DNA from: Chitinophaga pinensis
GTDB taxonomy: Bacteria > Bacteroidota > Bacteroidia > M30B66
Length of the DNA: 5,807 nt
NCBI GenBank assembly: GCA_943333015.1
Contig: CALQRR010000123.1
Location: forward strand, 1 to 5,807
Reading direction: 5' to 3'
The position numbers and the translations under genes were made by a program. Position 1 is the first letter of the stretch; each line of letters begins with the position of its first letter. The notes beneath the pieces were generated by a model. That model saw nothing but the letters and a program-made list of their open reading frames with translations. It was not told the origin of the DNA and did not search any database. Shown piece by piece: positions 1 to 5,242 of the stretch.

Positions 1-690
1 GCTTGTGGGTGATAAACGGATAGCCACTTTGTTTGGACCAATGGCCTGGGTCATTTCCTGCATCACTTCGAGCACAAAGCGATTGCGATTTTCATGCGAT
101 CCGCCATAGAGATCCGTGCGTTGATTGGCACTTTCGGCTAGAAATTGATTGGGTAAATAGCCAAAAGCAGCATGCAATTCCACTCCATCAAAACCAGCTT
201 CCATGGCGTTCAGTGCCGCTTGTTTAAATTCCTGAACAATTTGTGCAATTTCTTCGACAGACAAAGCCCGTGGTGTTTCATAGTCTTTGGGACCTTCCAT
301 GGTAAAATGCTTCTGCCCGGCAATCGCGATTTCAGAAGGCGCCACCGGCAGCTCCCCATTTTTCACCAAGCTATGCCCTACCCTTCCGGTGTGCCAAAGC
401 TGTGCATAGATCACCCCGTTGTTTGCATGAACGGCATCCGTTACTATTTTCCACGCTGCCACCTGCTCTGAGGTATAAATACCCGGTGTTAACGGGCTTC
501 CAATGGCTTGTTTAGAGATATTGATGGCTTCACTGATGATCAAACCGGCACTGGCCCGCTGGGTATAATAGGTAGCGGTTGATTCGCCTACAAGGCCATC
601 GAAGCTGGCGCGGGAGCGTGTCATGGGCGCCATTACCATGCTGTTTTTAAGCAGCTTATTTCCCACTTTAATAGATTCCAATAGTTTCAT
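1..690 (-). CDS. Old Yellow Enzyme family NADH:flavin oxidoreductase / alkene reductase, N-terminal 230 residues (runs off left edge)
   Basis: This is an FMN-dependent ene-reductase of the OYE family (NemA/PETN reductase-like). The family uses NAD(P)H to reduce activated C=C bonds, and often nitro compounds or quinones, in the cytoplasm. The frame is open from ATG (688-690) to the window edge. It covers 230 codons of a family usually near 350-370, so the C-terminal FMN-phosphate part lies outside. Visible landmarks: APMTRSR (residues 21-27), whose Thr24 matches the FMN-contacting Thr; QLWHTGR (97-103) with the Trp of the substrate pocket; and GVELHAAFGYLPNQF followed by RTDLYGG (from 169 on). 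His173 and Tyr178 match the first substrate-binding His and the proton-donor Tyr. The second His/Asn of the usual HxxH/HxxN motif is Phe176, which is unusual. The gene is divergent from an HxlR regulator that probably controls it. The family is certain; the substrate is unknown. Confidence 0.95.
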   Translation of the reverse strand, partial: MKLLESIKVGNKLLKNSMVMAPMTRSRASFDGLVGESTATYYTQRASAGLIISEAINISKQAIGSPLTPGIYTSEQVAAWKIVTDAVHANNGVIYAQLWHTGRVGHSLVKNGELPVAPSEIAIAGQKHFTMEGPKDYETPRALSVEEIAQIVQEFKQAALNAMEAGFDGVELHAAFGYLPNQFLAESANQRTDLYGGSHENRNRFVLEVMQEMTQAIGPNKVAIRLSPTS

Positions 691-710
691 GCTTATTTTT
701 TTATGTCGAA

Positions 711-741
711 TTGCAAACGTACAGGCATTGCTTTACTTTTG
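711..741 (+). promoter_or_regulatory. Predicted promoter of the HxlR regulator gene
   Basis: TTG (711-713), 20 bp, then TACTTTTG (734-741) matches the Bacteroidota TTG/TAnnTTTG promoter. The start site would lie near 748, giving a leader of about 57 nt before the ATG at 805. Its two boxes sit on the same bases as the opposed OYE promoter, so polymerase probably cannot occupy both at once. The TTAC/GTAA half-sites at 749-780 fall at or just after the predicted start, a position suited to autorepression. Confidence 0.55.
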
Positions 742-744
742 CAA
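714..744 (-). promoter_or_regulatory. Predicted promoter of the OYE-family gene
   Basis: Read on the minus strand, TTG (complement of 742-744) is followed after 20 bp by TACGTTTG (complement of 714-721). This fits the Bacteroidota consensus TTG - about 20 bp - TAnnTTTG. Transcription would start near 707, leaving a leader of under 20 nt before the ATG at 690. No Shine-Dalgarno sequence is visible; the A-rich stretch just before the start is usual for this phylum. The element overlaps the opposing regulator promoter almost completely. Confidence 0.6.
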
Positions 745-786
745 GTAGTTACACCAATGTACAGTAGTAACCAGTTGTAAAGCAAT
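727..786. promoter_or_regulatory. Candidate operator region for the HxlR regulator (nested inverted repeats)
   Basis: ATTGCTTTAC (727-736) and GTAAAGCAAT (777-786) form a perfect 10-bp inverted repeat with a 40-bp spacer. Inside it, AGTAGTTAC (744-752) and AGTAGTAAC (763-771) are near-identical direct copies 19 bp apart, whose ends GTTAC/GTAAC also form an inverted pair. A further short palindrome is TACTT-TTGC-AAGTA (734-747). Overall there are four half-sites: TTAC at 733 and 749, GTAA at 767 and 777. From memory, HxlR-type repressors such as CatR/YodB of Bacillus bind TTAC/GTAA inverted repeats over promoters. The spacing differs here, so the operator role is inferred. Confidence 0.45.
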
Positions 787-804
787 AAGCAAATTCAATA
801 CGTT

Positions 805-1131
805 ATGGCAAATAAAAAAGTGAGCATCTCTGAAAAAACCTGTTCGTTGAAGGAAGTCTTAGATATTATAGGGGGCAAATGGGCCATGCCAATCATCTAT
901 ATTTTGTCCAAAGGCAAAATGCGTTTCAAAGAGGTGGAAAGAAGTATTGAGGGAATTAATACGCGCATGCTGGTGAAGGAACTGAAAAACATGGAAGTGA
1001 ATGGCATCATTACACGCGAGGTATTTGCCACCGTTCCACCCACCGTGGAATATACACTGACATTAAAAGGGGAGAAGTTACTTCCGAGCATTATCTCATT
1101 GCACAGTTGGGGGCAAGAGTACACGGTTTAA
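805..1131 (+). CDS. HxlR-family winged-helix transcriptional regulator with a single N-terminal cysteine
   Basis: This is a 108-residue DNA-binding protein covering the whole HxlR domain, the usual length for the family, which acts as a dimer. Landmarks: Cys13 just before the first helix; IGGKW (22-26), a family signature; the recognition-helix region around 51-64 (NTRMLVKEL); and the wing around 68-85, with VPPTVEYTLT leading into the last helix. Cys13 is the only cysteine. It sits where YodB, HypR and QorR carry the conserved redox-sensing cysteine, so a thiol switch responding to electrophiles, quinones or hypochlorite is a reasonable inference. The gene is divergent from an OYE-family reductase and separated by 114 bp holding both promoters; control of that gene and of itself is likely. 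The ATG at 805 is chosen because the family's N-terminal segment begins here. No Shine-Dalgarno sequence is seen. Confidence 0.93.
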   Translation: MANKKVSISEKTCSLKEVLDIIGGKWAMPIIYILSKGKMRFKEVERSIEGINTRMLVKELKNMEVNGIITREVFATVPPTVEYTLTLKGEKLLPSIISLHSWGQEYTV

Positions 1132-1165
1132 ATATCTATCTGCACAGGTTCCTTCTACATCACTT

Positions 1166-2239
1166 TTAGAGTCCTGGTTTGAATTTCTTAAACGCTTTTC
1201 CGTCAAACTGATACACTCCATCTCCTTCGGTTCCTACCCAAACAATACCACGCGTATCGGTGTATACCGTCCAGATAGCATCTATCCGCAATCCCTCTTT
1301 GGCAGTAAAATTAGTGACTGAATGTCCATCATATTTCCACAGTCCGTTGTCAATTGTAGCCACTAAAAGATTGCCTTGTGCATCTTCAGTAATTTTCCAC
1401 ACCCGGGACATGATCCCCGGTTTTCCAATGGGATAGCGAATAAAATCTGGGTTTTGCAGGTTTTTTTCTTTTGAAAAATTGATGAAGTGCGTCCCATCGA
1501 ATCGAAACAAGCCATCGCCATTATTCCCGGCCCAAATTGTTCCATTCGCATCCTCATAAATATCACGAATGGCCGCACCTAATTCAGTATTGTCGAACCA
1601 ACGGAAGGTTTTGCCATCGTATTTACAAATTCCTGCGGTACAGGTTCCAAACCAAGTATTTCCACTCTTATCCACGCAAGTTGAGTAAATGTCGTAATGA
1701 TGGCGTTTGTTTTCTTCATTTTTGATAGGCGAAGTCTGCGGCAGTTGGATTTTAGAAAGGGATGTGCCATCGAAATAATAATCAAATAGCACATGCTCAT
1801 TTCGAAAGCCCTCCCAAACACCCCGTGTGTCGGGCTGAATTGTTTTAAATGCGAAGCCATCAAAATAGCAAATGGCATCAACGTCCTGGGGCTGCACATT
1901 GGTTTTAAACCAAATAGTTCCATTTGAATGCTCCTGCACCATCCACACATAATTACTGGCCAAACCCTGTTTTTCGGTGAAGTTGATTAGCGTGCTTCCA
2001 TCGTATTTATACACGCCATTTCCATTGGACGCAAACCAGAGGTTGTTTTTGGAGTCTTGCACAATGCCCCGAATTTCTCCATCAATAGCCGAAACAGTGT
2101 CCCCCATCAGCTCTTGAACGGAGGCCTGCATTTCTGTAGAAATGGGATTTTGTCCGATTAACTGCGCTGCAAAAAAACTCATCAACGCAACAAGAAAGTA
2201 AGGTTGGATAGTCACAGGTAGGCGTTTGTTATTTTGCAA
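1166..2239 (-). CDS. Exported two-component-regulator-propeller (Reg_prop) protein, stand-alone seven-bladed beta-propeller
   Basis: A 357-residue protein made of Reg_prop-type repeats. In Bacteroidota such repeats usually form the periplasmic sensor of hybrid two-component systems, but here no kinase, Y_Y_Y or output domain follows. Residues 1-30 look like a signal peptide (Lys5/Arg6, hydrophobic core about 13-27, no lipobox cysteine), so export to the periplasm or surface is likely. The clearest repeats, of the form D-x-x-G-x-x-W-x-G-x-x-x-x-G-x-x-x-Y/F-D-G, are near 61-81, 190-209, 230-249, 286-305 and 328-347. Degenerate copies at about 103-128 and 138-159 bring the count to seven blades. 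The start is TTG (complement of 2237-2239). The frame stays open upstream to a stop at 2315-2317 without an ATG, and the first internal ATG (residue 20) would cut the signal peptide. An upstream frameshift is an alternative. Ligand and role are unknown. Confidence 0.82.
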   Translation of the reverse strand: MQNNKRLPVTIQPYFLVALMSFFAAQLIGQNPISTEMQASVQELMGDTVSAIDGEIRGIVQDSKNNLWFASNGNGVYKYDGSTLINFTEKQGLASNYVWMVQEHSNGTIWFKTNVQPQDVDAICYFDGFAFKTIQPDTRGVWEGFRNEHVLFDYYFDGTSLSKIQLPQTSPIKNEENKRHHYDIYSTCVDKSGNTWFGTCTAGICKYDGKTFRWFDNTELGAAIRDIYEDANGTIWAGNNGDGLFRFDGTHFINFSKEKNLQNPDFIRYPIGKPGIMSRVWKITEDAQGNLLVATIDNGLWKYDGHSVTNFTAKEGLRIDAIWTVYTDTRGIVWVGTEGDGVYQFDGKAFKKFKPGL

Positions 2240-2313
2240 AGACTCGATTTTTAATTTATTTTGAAGCCCCTGATAAGCGTTGCGATCATCTAGAAAACAG
2301 AGACAAGAGCAAT

Positions 2314-2376
2314 TTCATTGAACACAATGAGAAGGCTTAGACGAATATTCCAGATCTTTCAATTGCTTCATTGAAC
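2314..2376. repeat. Short direct repeat upstream of the propeller gene
   Basis: TTCATTGAAC occurs at 2314-2323 and again at 2367-2376, 53 bp apart and each followed by [A/G]CA. Each copy is itself almost palindromic (TTCAtTGAA). They lie 75-137 bp upstream of the predicted TTG start, in the 209-bp gap between the propeller gene and the NmrA-like gene. They could be regulator sites or chance. I see no convincing TAnnTTTG promoter, no RNA gene and no further ORF in this gap. Confidence 0.3.
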
Positions 2377-2448
2377 GCACATGCATGTTTTTTTTTAAGA
2401 TTTCGCCCCAAAAATCAAACGCTAATTTTAACCCGTCAATAGCATGTC

Positions 2449-3363
2449 TTACTGGCTGGAAGCCTGCTCCTGTTGAAATTCAGCGAGCACCTCGCGAACC
2501 GATGTCCACCGTATGTTCGGATACCGATCGTTGTCGAGCTGGGCCATTTTCGAACGCTCATCAATCATGTTGTGCATGTATTGCATGCCCTGCCAGGCAG
2601 GATAAAGTTCCGTTTTTCCGGGTGCTAGTTTTCGTGCAATCTGAATCATCAGCCCAAGAAAGCGTTTCCCCCCGGCCCTAAACAACCGAAACTTCTGACC
2701 CGTGACTTCCGAAACAACGCTTTTGATTTCGCGGGGACTAATGAGATCGCCTGCAATGCGAAGATAGCGGGGAGATGATGTATCGAGTGCAACCTGCGCG
2801 GTGAAGGCCGCCGTATTGTCCATGGTTGTAAATCCCCATGCATAATCCGCATTTCCCCAATAAAGTATCAAGCGCTGCTTGAAAAGAATCAAGGGCATTT
2901 CATCCGTGAGTAATTCAGAAAAAGCACCATTAAAAATGGAGGTCACAGCAATGGAGGTCTTGTCAATGTAGTGATGAAATGCACGTCGTAAATCCAGGTT
3001 TCTGTTTTCACCGTCCGAAAACTTCGTGAAATCCAAGGAATAATCGGAAGGAATAAAGCGCGGAACACCTGCGGCAATGGCGGCATCGACAAGCGTTTTT
3101 TGGGCATCAATAACCACGTCTTGCAAGCCCGCTAAAGCCGATACAACGCAGGACACATCCAGACAAGCCATTTTTAATTCTTCCACCTTCCATTGGCTCA
3201 CTTTATACACTTTAACACCCCAATTTTCGAGTGTTTTAATTTTTTCACCATCACTATTTTCACGAACAACCACACGGATTTCCGCATTTTTATTAAGTAA
3301 TGCGTGGACAATTCTCATCCCTAAATTACCGGTCGCTCCTGCGACTAAAATCACATTGCCCAT
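2449..3363 (-). CDS. NmrA-family / isoflavone-reductase-like NAD(P)-binding protein (atypical SDR)
   Basis: A 304-residue atypical short-chain dehydrogenase. The N-terminal Rossmann fold is clear: beta strand VILVAGATGNLG (residues 4-15) with the GxxGxxG dinucleotide loop, then VVVRE (31-35), whose Arg34 could bind the NADP 2'-phosphate. The motif RFIPSDYSLDF (102-112) matches the 'RF.PSEFG' region of isoflavone-reductase/PCBER-like and NmrA proteins, and YWGNADYAWGFTTMDNTA (168-185) matches their later substrate-domain motif. The segment aligning to the catalytic lysine of plant reductases (about 118-127) shows Arg/Asp/Asn rather than Lys. The role may therefore be redox sensing or a different reaction. 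The ATG at 3363 puts the Rossmann strand at residue 4, as usual. Relatives such as QorB (YtfG) reduce quinones, and ytfG lies next to an HxlR gene in E. coli. Here the regulator is over 1 kb away, so the link is weak. Substrate unknown. Confidence 0.87.
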   Translation of the reverse strand: MGNVILVAGATGNLGMRIVHALLNKNAEIRVVVRENSDGEKIKTLENWGVKVYKVSQWKVEELKMACLDVSCVVSALAGLQDVVIDAQKTLVDAAIAAGVPRFIPSDYSLDFTKFSDGENRNLDLRRAFHHYIDKTSIAVTSIFNGAFSELLTDEMPLILFKQRLILYWGNADYAWGFTTMDNTAAFTAQVALDTSSPRYLRIAGDLISPREIKSVVSEVTGQKFRLFRAGGKRFLGLMIQIARKLAPGKTELYPAWQGMQYMHNMIDERSKMAQLDNDRYPNIRWTSVREVLAEFQQEQASSQ

Positions 3364-3640
3364 GTTGCTATTTTATGACCTATTTATTCAATTAAAAAAA
3401 GACGTTTTTACGGATTTCATCTCCATCATTTGCAATCCTTTGCATGCAGCAATTAGTCTGCATAATCTTGCGGAATAGCTGGTAGATGACTATAAAAAAA
3501 TCGGGCAAAATCAATCTTTTATTTTAACAGATGACATGAAGAGTATTTTATAATTCCTTCAAAATCAAAATGCAAGTTGAATATTTTTCAACGGAATACG
3601 ATAACTCTTGAACCTGAATTTTCATCCAAAATTAATTGTT
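3364..3640. other. Intergenic region, no gene seen
   Basis: These 277 bp are AT-rich and lie between the end of bshC and the start of the NmrA-like gene, both on the minus strand. No ORF here resembles a protein, and no tRNA or riboswitch pattern is evident. Two small hairpins can be drawn: ATGCAG/CTGCAT with an 8-nt loop (3444-3463) and GTTGAA/TTCAAC (3576-3592). A TAATTTTG box on the minus strand (complement of 3627-3634) could be a promoter for the NmrA-like gene, but its nearest TTG is 23 bp away and it would give a leader of over 250 nt, so I do not call it. Confidence 0.6.
3576..3592 (-). terminator. Possible weak terminator after bshC
   Basis: GTTGAA and TTCAAC form a 6-bp stem with a 5-nt loop, 48 nt past the bshC stop. 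On the minus strand it is followed by a moderately T-rich tract (TTGCATTTTGATTTTG). The stem is short and AT-rich and the T tract is interrupted, so this is only a weak candidate for the end of the rimO-bshC transcript. Confidence 0.25.
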
Positions 3641-5242
3641 TCAATCTTCCTGATAAACAAGAAGAAAGGAATTCTCCAAGGGGTCGATACCGAGATGAAG
3701 ATCTGCCAGAATGCGAAATGAATGACGCAGGATCAAGGTGTTGATCGATTCTTTTCGTTCCTGCAAAGATCCAGCAGGATACAGATGCGACCAGAGCGCA
3801 AGCAGACGGCCGATGTGTTCCGATGAACGTCGTTTGCCCGTACGGATCAATTTCTGTGAAAAACGCTCAAGCTGATCATCGAGGCGTTTACTTAGTGCGG
3901 CGGCGCTGTCATTTAGAGAATGATCCAAATCGGAAGCGATGTTCTGAAGCTGCTGCATGAGGAGTTTCAGCTGCTCGCGTTCGGCCTGTAACTCGAGGTC
4001 ATGCGGCGCCAACTTTAGGGTAATTTTTCGTTCTAACGAATGGAGTTCCATAAACAGATCTTCGGAAGAAAGCCCCAGTTGTGCTATGCGGCGTGTGTTT
4101 ACACGATCGATGACTGTGGCAGAATTCCTCAACAGCAATGAGGGAAAAGGCATTGCATACTGATCAAAAATTCCTTTCAGCTCCATCCAATAAGCTACTT
4201 CCGCTCCACCACCGATGTAGGTAATGTTGGGCAGGATGGTTTCCTGATACAGCGGACGCAGGAGCACATTGGGTGAAAAACGTTCGGGGTGAACCGCAAT
4301 TTCTTCCCGTAAGGCAGTTTCTGTCCAGCGGTATGTTCCGTCAACAGTACTATATGTTCCCTCCTGCTCTACTATCCGGTCACGAAAACCATCGAGGAGG
4401 TAGAAGAAATTAATCTCCCGCCCATTCACCTGCGAAGGATAGCGTTCTTCGAGCTGGTGCCGGGTGGCTTCCACCGCGCGAAAACTATGTTTCTCAAAAA
4501 TATCCGCGGCAATCACCGGTGCAAAAACCTGCTTCAAGCGCACATCATCGGCATCTATCACCAATACGCCCATCTCTCCGAAAAGTGCATGTACGATATA
4601 CCGTGTAGCCAGCGACAGCGTTGGCAATGCATACGCATTCCTGTAAATTTCAGTCAACCGAACCGCCTCCGGACTTTTCCCTGCAACGCGTTCAAATGCA
4701 GGCACTACTTCTTCCAGAATTCCGGTGTTTGAAAAGCGTCCAACCGGTCCTGTTTGCATGGTAGGCCACTGAAGTTTCTCTCCTTCCACCCACACATGAT
4801 TGATTTCGGCCACGTCGTGATCTTCGGTTGCCATCCAGAAAACGGGCAGAAATTCCTGATCAGGATAACGCTGTTTCAATGTTTCCGCCAGGCGTACCGC
4901 CGATAAAATCTTCATGGCCGAATACATCGGGCCCAAGAGGATTCCGGTTTGTTGACCAGTAGTGACGGTAAATGTTTCTGCGCTGTTCAGCAGATCGATG
5001 CGGTGTTGGATGTCGGTGCTAAGGATTCCAGCAGCTGTATATTGATCCTGTAGCACGCTGACCAAAACTTCCCGGTTGATAGCTGATTCCCGCTTACGGC
5101 GAATGAATTCCGCCATGTTCTCCAAGGTTGGTGCAGCCTCGTAAAAAGGATTCAGGAAAGGATCATGATCGAGGTAATCGCAGACGATGGGCTGGAACTT
5201 TCCGGTTTGCCGGTAGGGAACGTAGCTACATCGAACACTCAT
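3641..5242 (-). CDS. bshC: Bacillithiol biosynthesis cysteine-adding enzyme BshC
   Basis: BshC catalyses the presumed last step of bacillithiol synthesis, adding cysteine to glucosaminyl-malate (the BshA/BshB product) in the cytoplasm. The protein is 533 residues, the family's normal size, and appears intact. Signature stretches: TTGQQTGILLGPMYSAMK (94-111), PVFWMATEDHDVAEINH (133-149, the hallmark EDHD), and LLRPLYQETILPNITYIGG leading to AEVAYW (327-352). Residues about 395-465 are rich in Leu/Glu/Gln/Lys heptads (LERKITLKL, EREQLKLLMQQLQNI), matching the coiled coil of the B. subtilis structure. The ATG at 5242 overlaps the rimO stop by four bases (ATGA), suggesting translational coupling and fixing the start. 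bshA and bshB are not in the window. Bacillithiol occurs in Firmicutes, Bacteroidota and Deinococcus; the whole context here favours Bacteroidota. Confidence 0.96.
   Translation of the reverse strand: MSVRCSYVPYRQTGKFQPIVCDYLDHDPFLNPFYEAAPTLENMAEFIRRKRESAINREVLVSVLQDQYTAAGILSTDIQHRIDLLNSAETFTVTTGQQTGILLGPMYSAMKILSAVRLAETLKQRYPDQEFLPVFWMATEDHDVAEINHVWVEGEKLQWPTMQTGPVGRFSNTGILEEVVPAFERVAGKSPEAVRLTEIYRNAYALPTLSLATRYIVHALFGEMGVLVIDADDVRLKQVFAPVIAADIFEKHSFRAVEATRHQLEERYPSQVNGREINFFYLLDGFRDRIVEQEGTYSTVDGTYRWTETALREEIAVHPERFSPNVLLRPLYQETILPNITYIGGGAEVAYWMELKGIFDQYAMPFPSLLLRNSATVIDRVNTRRIAQLGLSSEDLFMELHSLERKITLKLAPHDLELQAEREQLKLLMQQLQNIASDLDHSLNDSAAALSKRLDDQLERFSQKLIRTGKRRSSEHIGRLLALWSHLYPAGSLQERKESINTLILRHSFRILADLHLGIDPLENSFLLVYQED

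Noticed and set aside
33..471. Plus-strand ORFs of 64 and 99 codons
   Set aside because: They are antisense to the OYE-family coding region, whose minus-strand frame is open throughout and carries clear family motifs. The plus-strand translations look like no protein family.
1132..1165. A bidirectional terminator between the convergent hxlR and propeller genes
   Set aside because: The 34-bp gap contains no GC-rich inverted repeat followed by a T tract in either direction.
2379..2396. Palindrome ACATGCATGT followed by nine T residues, resembling a plus-strand terminator
   Set aside because: The palindrome has no room for a loop and no plus-strand gene ends upstream of it, since both flanking genes are on the minus strand.
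2385..2681. 98-codon plus-strand ORF starting in the gap before the NmrA-like gene
   Set aside because: Most of it is antisense to the 3' end of the NmrA-like gene, and the translation is cysteine/proline-rich shadow sequence.
3444..3463. ATGCAG/CTGCAT hairpin upstream of the NmrA-like gene
   Set aside because: A 6-bp stem with an 8-nt loop in AT-rich DNA is expected by chance. It has no T tract, and no regulator or RNA structure can be tied to it.
3077..3478. 133-codon plus-strand ORF reaching into the intergenic region
   Set aside because: Its first two thirds are antisense to the Rossmann domain of the NmrA-like gene, and the remainder shows no recognisable features.
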